From NCBI RefSeq assembly GCF_003544875.1, contig NZ_CP032093.1, positions 1,550,001 through 1,614,000 of the forward strand: a stretch of DNA of 64,000 bases, given 5' to 3'. The translations under genes and the position numbers were made by a program. Of this stretch, positions 19,372 through 28,331 are shown one piece after another (position 1 is the first letter of the stretch; each line of letters begins with the position of its first letter). The notes under the pieces were generated by a model, which had not been told where the DNA came from, did not search any database, and saw only the letters and a program-made list of their open reading frames with translations. The DNA is from Vibrio alfacsensis. GTDB lineage: Bacteria; Pseudomonadota; Gammaproteobacteria; Enterobacterales; Vibrionaceae.

Positions 19372-19748
19372 ATTTTATCCAAGGTTACCTTGTAATATTT
19401 GTCTGGAAAACCAGTTAATTAATGTGGGCGTTAGTATAAAGAAATCTTTCCCTGTCTAAAACGATAATCGGCCCCTTTCACTTGCAATATCTACGAATTG
19501 GTCGATAATTACACTCTCAAACCCATGAATTTGAAAACAATTGCATAACCAAAACAACTTTAACAGATTGTATTCTCGCAATTTCTAAGGCGATAAACAC
19601 AGTATGGTAAGGATTGTTTACTTTTGCCTGCAAATTTTTCTGTTTCATGATAAGAAAATGCTTTGATTTCACAATTTTGGTGATTATGATGCGCGCCTCA
19701 AAAGTGAATGACTAATGTCACATCAATTGGTCCAAACCCAATTTGAAC
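19372..19748. other. divergent intergenic region upstream of potA
   Basis: 377 bases between the minus-strand membrane gene and potA. It must hold both promoters; it is AT-rich with no convincing -35/-10 pair, hairpin or ORF that I can defend. Confidence 0.4.
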
Positions 19749-20882
19749 GTGGGAGAAATACAGACGTTGAACGCTAAACAGCAAGCAGGAAAGCCAGTAG
19801 TTCGTCTATCTGGTATTAGCAAGAGTTTCGATGGTAAGGAGATCATCGGTAATTTAAATCTGGATGTTAATCATGGTGAGTTTCTGACGATTCTTGGCCC
19901 GTCTGGTTGTGGTAAGACTACAGTTTTACGCATGATCGCAGGTTTTGAAACGGCAGATAACGGTCAAATCGTATTAGATGACCAAGATGTAACACAGGTT
20001 CCTGCTGAACAAAGGCACGTCAACACGGTATTTCAGAGTTATGCACTCTTCCCTCACATGACCGTATTCGAAAACGTTGCTTTTGGTCTTCGTATGCAGA
20101 AAACACCTGCAGCTGAGATTGAGCCGCGTGTTATGGAAGCGCTACGCATGGTTCGCCTAGAAAAAATGGCACAGCGTAAGCCACATCAACTTTCTGGTGG
20201 TCAACAACAACGTATCGCTATTGCGCGTGCAGTTGTGAACAAGCCAAAAGTACTGCTCCTTGACGAGTCGCTATCTGCACTTGATTACAAACTTCGTAAG
20301 CAAATGCAAATCGAGCTTAAACAATTGCAGCGTCAACTTGGTATTACTTTCATTTTCGTAACACACGATCAAGAAGAAGCCCTATCGATGTCTGACCGCA
20401 TTATCGTTATGCGTGATGGCGTAATCGAACAAGATGGCTCACCGCGTGAAATTTACGAAGAACCTAAAAACCTATTTGTTGCTCGCTTTATCGGTGAGAT
20501 CAACGTATTCGACACCACAATGCTTGAGCGCATCGATGAGAAGCGTATTCGTGCAGAAATCGAAGGTGTTGAGTCGGTTGTTTACTACGATCAAGAAGCA
20601 CAGCCTGGTGACAAACTACAAGTACTACTTCGCCCTGAAGACTTGCGTATCGAAGAGATCAAAGAGTCTGAAGAGAGAGGCATCGTAGGTCACGTTACTG
20701 AGCGTACTTATAAAGGTATGACTCTAGATTCTGTAATCCAATTGGATTCAGGCATGCGCGTGATGGTAAGCGAGTTCTTTAACGAGGATGATCCAGATGT
20801 GGACCACTCTCTCGGCCAAAAAGTCGCTATTACTTGGGTTGAGAGCTGGGAGGTAGTACTAAATGATAAGCAAGAAGCTTAG
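19749..20882 (+). CDS. potA: spermidine/putrescine ABC transporter ATPase
   Basis: 377 residues from GTG 19749, the family length. TTG 19743 and TTG 19767 are alternatives; the GGGAG at 19751-19755 favours 19767. Walker [10 protein letters not shown], signature LSGGQQQR, Walker [14 protein letters not shown] loop VTHDQEEA. Note Glu-Ser rather than Glu-Pro after Walker B Asp, as is normal for PotA. The C-terminal TOBE domain regulates uptake. It energises PotBC, and potB starts 20 bases before its stop. Confidence 0.95.
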   Translation: MGEIQTLNAKQQAGKPVVRLSGISKSFDGKEIIGNLNLDVNHGEFLTILGPSGCGKTTVLRMIAGFETADNGQIVLDDQDVTQVPAEQRHVNTVFQSYALFPHMTVFENVAFGLRMQKTPAAEIEPRVMEALRMVRLEKMAQRKPHQLSGGQQQRIAIARAVVNKPKVLLLDESLSALDYKLRKQMQIELKQLQRQLGITFIFVTHDQEEALSMSDRIIVMRDGVIEQDGSPREIYEEPKNLFVARFIGEINVFDTTMLERIDEKRIRAEIEGVESVVYYDQEAQPGDKLQVLLRPEDLRIEEIKESEERGIVGHVTERTYKGMTLDSVIQLDSGMRVMVSEFFNEDDPDVDHSLGQKVAITWVESWEVVLNDKQEA

Positions 20883-21723
20883 TCTTCAGAACGCGATCAT
20901 TACCCTAATCGTAGCTTGGTTAACACTGTTTGTGTTGATTCCAAATCTAATGATTATCGGTACAAGTTTTTTGACGCGTGATGAAGCAAACCTAATTGAA
21001 TTAACGTTTACGTTTGACAACTACCTACGATTGTTAGATCCGCTATATGCAAAAGTGCTAATGCACTCTTTCTATATGGCAATCGTTGCAACGTTATTGT
21101 GTTTGGTAATTGGTTACCCATTTGCCTATATTGTCGCGAAAATGCCGCCAAAATGGCGTCCATTTATGTTGTTTTTGGTGATTGTTCCATTTTGGACCAA
21201 CTCTTTGATCCGAACTTACGGTCTAAAGATTGTTTTAGGTACTCAAGGTATCTTGAACAAATCGTTAATGGCTATGGAGATCATCGATAAACCGCTGCGC
21301 CTGATGTACACAGAAACAGCCGTAATGATTGGTCTTGTGTACATTCTGCTTCCATTTATGATTTTGCCGCTTTACTCGGCAATTGAGAAGCTTGATAACA
21401 CGTACATCGAAGCGGCGAAAGATCTTGGTGCGAACAAGATCCAAACGATTACTAAAGTCATTCTACCTCTAACCATGCCAGGCATTATTGGCGGCTGTTT
21501 ATTGGTACTACTTCCTGCTCTAGGTATGTTCTACATTTCAGATCTACTTGGTGGCGCGAAGAACCTACTGATTGGTAACGTGATCAAGAGCCAAGTGCTT
21601 AACGCTCGTGACTGGCCATTTGGTGCGGCAACAAGTATTGCCCTCACCTTTGCAATGGCTGTGATGCTTTATGCTTACTACAGAGCTGGCAAACTATTGA
21701 ATAAGAAAGTGGAGCTAGACTAA
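20863..21723 (+). CDS. potB: spermidine/putrescine ABC transporter permease
   Basis: 286 residues, six TM helices. The EAA loop, [26 protein letters not shown], contacts PotA. It starts inside the end of potA and overlaps potC by one base (TAATG), so the three are translationally coupled. Confidence 0.95.
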   Translation: MISKKLSLQNAIITLIVAWLTLFVLIPNLMIIGTSFLTRDEANLIELTFTFDNYLRLLDPLYAKVLMHSFYMAIVATLLCLVIGYPFAYIVAKMPPKWRPFMLFLVIVPFWTNSLIRTYGLKIVLGTQGILNKSLMAMEIIDKPLRLMYTETAVMIGLVYILLPFMILPLYSAIEKLDNTYIEAAKDLGANKIQTITKVILPLTMPGIIGGCLLVLLPALGMFYISDLLGGAKNLLIGNVIKSQVLNARDWPFGAATSIALTFAMAVMLYAYYRAGKLLNKKVELD

Positions 21724-22493
21724 TGGGACGCACAATTAGATTTAGCTTTATGACGCTAGTATACGCATTCCTATATTTGCCTATCATCGTCTTGATTGTT
21801 AACTCGTTTAATGCCAACAAATTCGGCATGAAATGGGGCGGATTTACCACCAAATGGTATGAAACTTTAGTCAACAACGACAGCTTGGTCCAAGCCGCGT
21901 GGCACTCGTTAAATGTTGCGGTGTTTTCTGCGACAGCTGCTACAATTATTGGTAGCTTGACGGCCGTTGCTCTATTCCGCTACTCCTTTAAAGGAAAAGG
22001 CGCAGTTAACGGCATGCTGTTTGTGGTAATGATGTCACCGGATATCGTGATGGCGATTTCATTGTTGGCACTGTTCCTTGTATTAGGGGCGCAGCTTGGC
22101 TTCTTTACGCTTTTGATTGCTCACATCACATTCTGTCTTCCGTTTGTCGTGGTAACGGTTTACAGCCGCCTTAACGGGTTTGATGTGAAAATGTTAGAAG
22201 CCGCAAAAGACTTAGGTGCAAGTGAATGGGTTATCTTAAAGCAGATTATCCTCCCTCTTGCTAAGCCAGCGGTTGCTGCAGGTTGGTTATTGAGTTTTAC
22301 CCTGTCTCTCGACGACGTAATTATCAGTTCGTTTGTAACAGGTCCAACATATGAAATTTTACCATTGAAGATTTACTCAATGGTGAAAGTAGGCATTTCT
22401 CCTGAAGTAAATGCCCTCGCAACGGTAATGTTGATTGTTTCTTTAGCTCTGGTAGTGATTTCACAGTTGCTAGCAAGAGAAAAAGTAAAGTAG
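21723..22493 (+). CDS. potC: spermidine/putrescine ABC transporter permease
   Basis: 256 residues, six TM helices. EAA loop [43 protein letters not shown] is typical of PotC. It pairs with PotB to form the membrane channel. A terminator at 22519-22546 separates it from potD. Confidence 0.95.
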   Translation: MGRTIRFSFMTLVYAFLYLPIIVLIVNSFNANKFGMKWGGFTTKWYETLVNNDSLVQAAWHSLNVAVFSATAATIIGSLTAVALFRYSFKGKGAVNGMLFVVMMSPDIVMAISLLALFLVLGAQLGFFTLLIAHITFCLPFVVVTVYSRLNGFDVKMLEAAKDLGASEWVILKQIILPLAKPAVAAGWLLSFTLSLDDVIISSFVTGPTYEILPLKIYSMVKVGISPEVNALATVMLIVSLALVVISQLLAREKVK

Positions 22494-22518
22494 AATCCGC
22501 TTCCGGAAATTTCACGAA

Positions 22519-22546
22519 ACAGAATGGTAATCGCCATTCTGTTTTT
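22519..22546 (+). terminator. internal terminator between potC and potD
   Basis: ACAGAATGG / CCATTCTGT stem with TTTTT. It lies inside the operon, so it may lower or separate expression of the binding protein relative to potABC. Confidence 0.7.
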
Positions 22547-22598
22547 CTATCTAACGTCCAAAATGGTTTGGACAACGTTTGGTTTGGAGCTAACGTCA

Positions 22599-23630
22599 AT
22601 GAAAAAATGGGCTACTCTATTAGCTGGTAGTGCATGTGCGCTTTCTCTGTTCTCTGGTTCAGCGGCAGCGGACGACAAAGAATTGGTATTTATGAACTGG
22701 GGACCTTACATTAACAGTAATATCCTAGAACAATTTACCAAAGAAACAGGCATTAAGGTTATCTATTCGACTTACGAGTCGAATGAAACTTTGTATGCAA
22801 AGCTAAAAACTCATAACCAAGGTTATGACCTAGTTGTACCTTCAACCTACTTCGTAGCGAAGATGCGTGACGAAGGTATGCTACAAAAGATCGATAAGAC
22901 TAAGCTGAAAAACTTCGGCAACCTAGATACAAACTACCTAGACAAGCCTTACGATCCAAAGAACGACTACTCTATCCCACACGTTGTTGCAATTACTGGT
23001 CTAGCAGTAAACGCTGACATGTACGATCCAAACGATTTCCAAAGCTGGGCTGACCTATGGAATCCAGAACTTGAAGGTCAAGTAATGCTGATGGACGATA
23101 CTCGTGAAGTATTCCATATTGCACTACGTAAACTAGGTTACTCAGGTAACTCTACGGATCCAAAGCAAATTGATGAAGCGTACGCTGAGCTACAAAAGCT
23201 AATGCCTAACGTTCTTGTATTTAACTCTGACAACCCAGGTGCTCCATACATGTCTGGCGAAGTTGGTGTGGGTATGCTTTGGAACGGCAGTGCCGCTGCG
23301 GCTCAAAACGAAGGCATGAACCTTAAGCTAGTATTCCCTAAAGAAGGCGGTATCGGCTGGGTTGATAACTTTGCAATTTCTTCTGGTGCGAAGAACGTAG
23401 AAGCGGCTCATAAGATGATCGATTTCCTACTACGTCCAGAAATCGCAGAGCAAATCTCTCGTGACACTGGCTACCTAACAGCGGTAAAAGAATCGAACGC
23501 TAAGTTCAAAGACGTTGCCCCACTGTTCCCATCGCAAGAAGACCTTGACCGCGTTGAATGGCAAGATTCTGTGGGCGATATGACAGTGAAGTACGAAGAT
23601 TACTTCCTAAAGCTTAAAGCAGGTCAATAA
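22599..23630 (+). CDS. potD: spermidine/putrescine-binding periplasmic protein, copy 1
   Basis: 343 residues from ATG 22599, chosen because it gives a proper signal peptide (MKKWATLLAGSACALSLFSG, cleavage after AAA) and has TTGGAG upstream; the frame is open back to 22524. The mature protein has FMNWGPYINSNILEQF, KVIYSTYESNETLYAKL and DLVVPSTYFVAKM, the polyamine-binding PotD pattern. It delivers substrate to PotBC. A paralogue follows at 23926. Confidence 0.93.
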   Translation: MKKWATLLAGSACALSLFSGSAAADDKELVFMNWGPYINSNILEQFTKETGIKVIYSTYESNETLYAKLKTHNQGYDLVVPSTYFVAKMRDEGMLQKIDKTKLKNFGNLDTNYLDKPYDPKNDYSIPHVVAITGLAVNADMYDPNDFQSWADLWNPELEGQVMLMDDTREVFHIALRKLGYSGNSTDPKQIDEAYAELQKLMPNVLVFNSDNPGAPYMSGEVGVGMLWNGSAAAAQNEGMNLKLVFPKEGGIGWVDNFAISSGAKNVEAAHKMIDFLLRPEIAEQISRDTGYLTAVKESNAKFKDVAPLFPSQEDLDRVEWQDSVGDMTVKYEDYFLKLKAGQ

Positions 23631-23659
23631 TCTGTTTAATAAGCCATCTACTAAATGAA

Positions 23660-23686
23660 AATAGGCAGCAATACGCTGCCTATTTT
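23660..23686 (+). terminator. terminator after first potD
   Basis: Perfect 10-bp stem AATAGGCAGC / GCTGCCTATT, five-base loop, then TTTTG. Confidence 0.8.
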
Positions 23687-23925
23687 GTAATTGACTGATA
23701 TAATTTTATACCCAAGTAACTTTAGGTCTTATAAACGCCGACAAAAGGTTATTTGGTTATACGTAGCTAGGTTTATTTGACACGGCTTCAAACATTGTCA
23801 CCTATTTATCCAATAATGATTGAGGTTGGTGATCCGAATAAACAGGATTGTGCTTATCGCAACATATCATCTATCAATACCTATCGGTGTTGGTGTTGCC
23901 TGTTGCTGAACAAAACGGAAAACAA

Positions 23926-24963
23926 ATGAAAAGTAAAATCTACGCAAGCGCACTGTGTGCAGCGACGCTGTTCGCTACCCCGGCAATGGCGGCTGATCAA
24001 GAACTGTATTTCTACAACTGGTCGGAATACATTCCAAATGAAGTTCTTGAAGACTTTACAAAAGAAACTGGTATCAAAGTTATCTACTCAACGTACGAAT
24101 CTAATGAGAGTATGTACGCGAAGTTGAAAACTCAGGGTTCTGGTTACGACTTGGTAGTACCGTCTACCTATTTCGTATCTAAAATGCGTAAAGAAGGCAT
24201 GCTGCAAAAGCTCGACAAAGCGAAACTGTCTCACTTTGACGACCTTGATGCTAATTTCTTGAACAAACCGTTCGACCCAAACAACAACTACTCTATTCCT
24301 TATATTTGGGGTGCAACGGGCATTGGTATCAATGCAGACATGCTAAGCAAGTCATCAGTTTCAAAATGGGATGATTTCTGGGATAGCAAGTGGGAAGGTC
24401 AACTAATGCTGATGGATGATTCTCGTGAAGTATTCCATATTGCATTAACTAAGCTAGGTTACTCGCCAAACACGACTAACCCAGATGAAATCAAAGCCGC
24501 TTACGAAGAACTGAAAAAGCTAATGCCAAACGTATTAGTATTTAACTCAGACTTCCCAGCGAACCCATACCTAGCAGGTGAAGTATCACTTGGTATGCTT
24601 TGGAACGGCTCTGCGTACATGGCTCGCCAAGAAGGTGCGAACATCGACATCATCTGGCCAGAAAAAGGCGCTATCTTCTGGATGGACAGCCTTGCGATTC
24701 CAGCTGGTGCGAAGAACGTTGATGCTGCGCATAAGATGATTGACTTCCTACTACGTCCAGAGAACGCAGCTAAGATTGCACTAGAGATTGGTTACCCTAC
24801 TCCAGTGAAAACTGCGCACGACCTGCTACCGAAAGAATTTGCAAATGATCCAAGCATTTTCCCTCCACAAGAAGTGATGGATAGCGGTACATGGCAAGAT
24901 GAAGTTGGTGAAGCAAGCGTGCTTTATGATGAGTACTTCCAAAAGCTAAAAGTAGACAACTAA
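23926..24963 (+). CDS. potD: spermidine/putrescine-binding periplasmic protein, copy 2
   Basis: 345 residues from ATG 23926, preceded by GGAAAA. The signal peptide is MKSKIYASALCAATLFATPA with AMA cleavage. The mature part is closely similar to copy 1 (KVIYSTYESNESMYAKLKTQ, DLVVPSTYFVSKMRKEGML), but differs at pocket-side positions, for example YNWSEYIPNEV instead of MNWGPYINSNI and FWMDSLAIPAGA instead of GWVDNFAISSGA. It has its own upstream region of 295 bases and its own terminator, so it is probably transcribed separately. Substrate preference may differ (inference). Confidence 0.92.
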   Translation: MKSKIYASALCAATLFATPAMAADQELYFYNWSEYIPNEVLEDFTKETGIKVIYSTYESNESMYAKLKTQGSGYDLVVPSTYFVSKMRKEGMLQKLDKAKLSHFDDLDANFLNKPFDPNNNYSIPYIWGATGIGINADMLSKSSVSKWDDFWDSKWEGQLMLMDDSREVFHIALTKLGYSPNTTNPDEIKAAYEELKKLMPNVLVFNSDFPANPYLAGEVSLGMLWNGSAYMARQEGANIDIIWPEKGAIFWMDSLAIPAGAKNVDAAHKMIDFLLRPENAAKIALEIGYPTPVKTAHDLLPKEFANDPSIFPPQEVMDSGTWQDEVGEASVLYDEYFQKLKVDN

Positions 24964-24984
24964 TCAGTTCGTCAATTTAGTCTA

Positions 24985-25011
24985 GAAAAGCGGCCTCGGT
25001 CGCTTTTCTTG
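24985..25011 (+). terminator. terminator after second potD
   Basis: GAAAAGCGGCC / GGTCGCTTTTC stem with a two-base loop, then TT. Confidence 0.7.
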
Positions 25012-25082
25012 TATCTAGCCTGCCTCTTTTGTCTGAAGCACAATTAGATACGCAGCTTGAAACACAAACACCCTGAATGCAA

Positions 25083-25110
25083 AAAGGCATCGAATCAATT
25101 CGATGCCTTT
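25083..25110 (-). terminator. cobB terminator
   Basis: Perfect 12-bp stem AAAGGCATCGAA / TTCGATGCCTTT with a TCAA loop; the T run is on the minus strand, about 27 bases past the cobB stop. Confidence 0.8.
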
Positions 25111-25136
25111 GTCATATCTAGGATCTATCTATTTGT

Positions 25137-25868
25137 TTAAGCGCTGGTTTCATTTTCAAGCGCCAAAATTTCCTCAACGAGCCGTGGCACTTCAATGCTT
25201 GCTTTTCCATAGCGCTTCTCTTCAAATTCACTTTCAACTGCACTTGGTTCTAGATTGATTTCTATAGTATGTGCCCCATGCATCTTCGCATCGTGAACAA
25301 AACCAGCAGCGGGATACACCACGCCAGATGTGCCAATAGATATGAACAAATCTGCCTCTTCGAGTGCAGCGTATATTTCGCCCATTCGGAGAGGCATTTC
25401 ACCAAACCAGACGATGTGTGGTCGCATTTGCGCTGGAATTTGGCAACAATGACACAATTCACCAGTTTCAATATCGTCTGAGTGTTCGATAACTTGATTT
25501 GATTCACTGCAACGCGCTTTGAGGAGTTCACCATGCATATGAATGATATTGCTGCTACCGCCTCTCTCATGCAAATTATCGATATTTTGAGTAATAACGG
25601 TAACTTTTCCATCGAGTTCAGCCTCTAGACGCCCTAATGCAATATGTGCAGCATTAGGTTTGATTTCTTCGGCTTGAAGCTTTTTACGACGTTGGTTATA
25701 AAAGTTCTGAACGAGGTCTGGATCGCGGTCAAAACCTTCAGGGGTTGCCACGTCTTCTATTCGGTGATTTTCCCAAAGACCATCTTGAGCTCGAAATGTT
25801 TGAATACCAGACTCTGCAGAGATGCCTGCGCCGGTAAGTACTACAATATTTCTATAAGGGAACTTCAT
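25137..25868 (-). CDS. cobB: NAD-dependent protein deacylase (sirtuin) CobB
   Basis: 243 residues. [14 protein letters not shown] binds [15 protein letters not shown] and the catalytic His in HMHGEL are present; CSESN and CHCC supply the zinc cysteines. The YNQRRKKL segment carries the Tyr and Arg of class III sirtuins that accept succinyl-lysine as well as acetyl-lysine. Cytoplasmic regulator of acylated enzymes such as acetyl-CoA synthetase. Convergent with the second potD. Confidence 0.95.
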   Translation of the reverse strand: MKFPYRNIVVLTGAGISAESGIQTFRAQDGLWENHRIEDVATPEGFDRDPDLVQNFYNQRRKKLQAEEIKPNAAHIALGRLEAELDGKVTVITQNIDNLHERGGSSNIIHMHGELLKARCSESNQVIEHSDDIETGELCHCCQIPAQMRPHIVWFGEMPLRMGEIYAALEEADLFISIGTSGVVYPAAGFVHDAKMHGAHTIEINLEPSAVESEFEEKRYGKASIEVPRLVEEILALENETSA

Positions 25869-25988
25869 AACCTGTCCTTGTCGTTCTTTTTCACTAGCTT
25901 AACACTGAACGAATAACAACAGTAGTAATATGGATTAGACCATAGTCGTAATGACGCTGATTTATGTTTCGTTTTGAGAGGAAAAACA

Positions 25989-26171
25989 ATGATGCGCGCC
26001 GTATTCGCACTTTTTTTATTTACTATCCTTACCGGCTGCCAACTCACACATGTTGAGGGAGAAATTGACGACGTAAAAGTCAAAGTCAGTACCAATGATA
26101 ACAAGCATTCAGGAAATGGTAACTTTTGCCCTCCAGGTCAAGCAAAAAGGAAATTGCTAATATTTCGGTAG
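25989..26171 (+). CDS. small lipoprotein of unknown function
   Basis: About 60 residues from ATG 25989, with GAGAGG upstream. Signal peptide MMRAVFALFLFTILTGC with lipobox LTGC. The short mature part is charged (EGEIDDVKVKVSTNDNKH) and has NFCPPGQAK near the end. Removing one A from the AAAAA run at about 26142 would make it end CPPGQAKGNC instead of KRKLLIFR; that ending looks more natural, so a further indel is possible. Terminator at 26194-26225. Confidence 0.6.
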   Translation: MMRAVFALFLFTILTGCQLTHVEGEIDDVKVKVSTNDNKHSGNGNFCPPGQAKRKLLIFR

Positions 26172-26193
26172 CTTAACAGCAGAACGCAGACTT

Positions 26194-26225
26194 AAAAAAA
26201 CCCTCGATATTTCGAGGGCTTTTTA
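26194..26225. terminator. bidirectional terminator
   Basis: AAAACCCTCGA / TCGAGGGCTTTT stem with A and T tails on opposite sides; it lies between the lipoprotein and the convergent formate dehydrogenase operon. Confidence 0.8.
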
Positions 26226-26244
26226 TCTTACGTTTTTTATACGT

Positions 26245-26661
26245 TTATAGATTCGGACCAGTAGATGGTCTATGTGGCATATTGTTGCGCAGTTGATTCA
26301 TGCCTTGGTACATACGTAAGAACCATACCAAAATCGCCAGTGTCGCGAAAAGCATTCCTACCCAAGGAATAAAGTAAGCAATCGTATCGAGTAAAGTACT
26401 GTGTACCCAATAGTCACTTACACCCACCAACACACCATTTGACGTTGCAACCGTTACAATCAGCACCACAAAGAACGTGAAGTACAGAAAGAAAGTACGA
26501 ATCAAGCCGTAATAATGCGAATTCACCACATCACTATCATCGCCTTTATCCAAACGGTAACCAGCATAAATGATTGCAATAACGCCTGAGATCAAAAACG
26601 TAAACGGGGTTAGACAGCTCAGGATGTATGCAACCCAAATCCCGTTATGATGTTTGTTCAT
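26245..26661 (-). CDS. four-TM membrane protein at the end of the fdh operon
   Basis: 138 residues, DUF4870/Tic20-like layout: GIWVAYILSCLTPFTFLISGVIAIIYAGYRLDKGD, then three further helices, ending in a short cytoplasmic tail. It overlaps the cytochrome b subunit gene by 17 bases, so it is co-translated with it, but a role in formate dehydrogenase is inferred from position only. Confidence 0.65.
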   Translation of the reverse strand: MNKHHNGIWVAYILSCLTPFTFLISGVIAIIYAGYRLDKGDDSDVVNSHYYGLIRTFFLYFTFFVVLIVTVATSNGVLVGVSDYWVHSTLLDTIAYFIPWVGMLFATLAILVWFLRMYQGMNQLRNNMPHRPSTGPNL

Positions 26662-27697
26662 TCGTTTTCGCTCCTTTTACATCCGTCTGTGCAGCGCCTG
26701 CCTCTCCCATCGCTTCTTTGGACTTAACTTCGTTGTACCAAAGATCATGGTGTTCTTTTGCCCAAGTTTCATCAACTTCGCCTGTCACCATGCCCTCTAG
26801 CGCGCCTTCCATACCAAATAGACCAATATAGATGTGGAAGATAAAGCCACAGATTAAGATCAATGCTGAAATTGCGTGAATGAGGTTAGACAACTCCATA
26901 TCGCGACGAGTTTGGCCAAAAATTGGGAAATCCAGAACTAGGCCACTCACTGCTGCAATAGCACCGAAGAAAATCAACAACCAATAAATGGCTTTCTCAC
27001 CACCGTTAGAGAAACCTGCCGATGGGTGCGTTCCTTTGTGTTTACCTACCATGCCGCCCATTTTCATGAACCAACGAATGTCAGTCATGTTAGGGATCGA
27101 TTTGCGCCACCATTTTAGTAGTACAAACATCAGCAAGATAAAGAACAGAGGCCCCATATAGTTGTGGTATTGCTTTGCGAGCATCACCACGAAGCCCCAG
27201 AACTCTGTAGGTACGTACGGTTTCAAGAAGTGCTTACCATAAACCAACATTAAACCACTGAATGCCAGCGTTAGGAAAGTAAACGCCATGCTCCAGTGAA
27301 GTGCTCGGTCTAGGCGAGACCAACGTTTGATCTTCTTGCCTGTACGAGGTTTGCTTAACATCAGAGGACCTACGAATACGTAAGCCATGATAACCATAGC
27401 GATACTGCCGAAAATAGCGACAGCACCAGCCGGAGACATCCATTTCTCTTTAAGAATGTACCATGTCTCACCCGGAGTACTGATGAGTACACCATGCTCC
27501 GCTGATTTTGACGTGGTATAACCCGATTGCCCCTCTTTGACCTGACGCCAGAAATCTGCACCTGCAAGTTGAGTCATCTCCTGTTGTACCACTGGAGAGG
27601 TGTCTTCTTGCGCAGACGCTGGCATTGCAAAGGTCAATAGCAATGCTGTCATTAAAGACAGCATTGCAAGAGACGCACGTTTAAGAGTATTTAACAT
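26645..27697 (-). CDS. fdhC: formate dehydrogenase cytochrome b556 (gamma) subunit
   Basis: 350 residues. It has an N-terminal signal peptide-like segment (SLAMLSLMTALLLTFAMPASA), a periplasmic stretch, a further TM, then the four-helix di-heme cytochrome b core: RALHWSMAFTFLTLAFSGLML, KQYHNYMGPLFFILLMF, EKAIYWLLIFFGAIAAVSGLVL and LSNLIHAISALILICGFIFHIYIGLFG. His residues in these helices bind heme b. It carries electrons from FdhB to the quinone pool. Gene order minus strand: fdhX, fdhA, fdhB, fdhC. Confidence 0.92.
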   Translation of the reverse strand: MLNTLKRASLAMLSLMTALLLTFAMPASAQEDTSPVVQQEMTQLAGADFWRQVKEGQSGYTTSKSAEHGVLISTPGETWYILKEKWMSPAGAVAIFGSIAMVIMAYVFVGPLMLSKPRTGKKIKRWSRLDRALHWSMAFTFLTLAFSGLMLVYGKHFLKPYVPTEFWGFVVMLAKQYHNYMGPLFFILLMFVLLKWWRKSIPNMTDIRWFMKMGGMVGKHKGTHPSAGFSNGGEKAIYWLLIFFGAIAAVSGLVLDFPIFGQTRRDMELSNLIHAISALILICGFIFHIYIGLFGMEGALEGMVTGEVDETWAKEHHDLWYNEVKSKEAMGEAGAAQTDVKGAKTNEQTS

Positions 27698-27711
27698 GAG
27701 TCTCTCCTAAC

Positions 27712-28320
27712 TTAGCTTTTCGTTGCGTCGTAAGAAAGATCGTTACCGTCTGTCCAACCTGCGTTTTTCGCACCACGCTCTACGACACGCTGACGGAAGA
27801 TGTCAGAAACTTTCTCTGCATCGCCCGCTAGCAGTGCTTTCGTTGAACATAGTGACGCACACATAGGTAGCTTACCTTCAGCAATACGGTTCGCACCGTA
27901 CTTCTCACGCTCTTCTAGTGAACCTGGTTCAGTTTCAGGGCCGCCTGCACAGAATGTACATTTGTCCATTTTGCCACGCTCACCAAATGATGCTTGTTTC
28001 GGGAACTGAGGTGCTCCGAATGGACAAGCAAATAGGCAGTAACCACAGCCGATACATAGATCTTTGTTGTGAAGAACGATGCCATCTTCAGTGTGCTCGA
28101 AACAGTCTGCAGGACATACGGCCATACAAGGCGCATCTGTACAGTGCATACAAGCAACAGAGATCGAGTTTTCACCTGGTTCACCATCATTCAGTGTTAC
28201 CACGCGGCGACGTTGAATGCCCCATTCAAGCGCATCATCATTCGCGTTTTTACATGCAGTCACACAGCCGTTACATTCGATGCAGCGTTTGGTGTCACAT
28301 AGGAATTTCATTCGTGCCAT
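27712..28320 (-). CDS. fdhB: formate dehydrogenase iron-sulfur (beta) subunit
   Basis: 202 residues with four ferredoxin-type [4Fe-4S] motifs: CIECNGCVTACKNAN, CMHCTDAPCMAVCP, CIGCGYCLFACPFG and a C-terminal CTFCAGG...CASLC set. It links the FdhA molybdenum/tungsten site with the cytochrome b subunit. No TM anchor of its own. It lies 11 bases after fdhA. Confidence 0.94.
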   Translation of the reverse strand: MARMKFLCDTKRCIECNGCVTACKNANDDALEWGIQRRRVVTLNDGEPGENSISVACMHCTDAPCMAVCPADCFEHTEDGIVLHNKDLCIGCGYCLFACPFGAPQFPKQASFGERGKMDKCTFCAGGPETEPGSLEEREKYGANRIAEGKLPMCASLCSTKALLAGDAEKVSDIFRQRVVERGAKNAGWTDGNDLSYDATKS

Positions 28321-28331
28321 TGTCAGACTCC

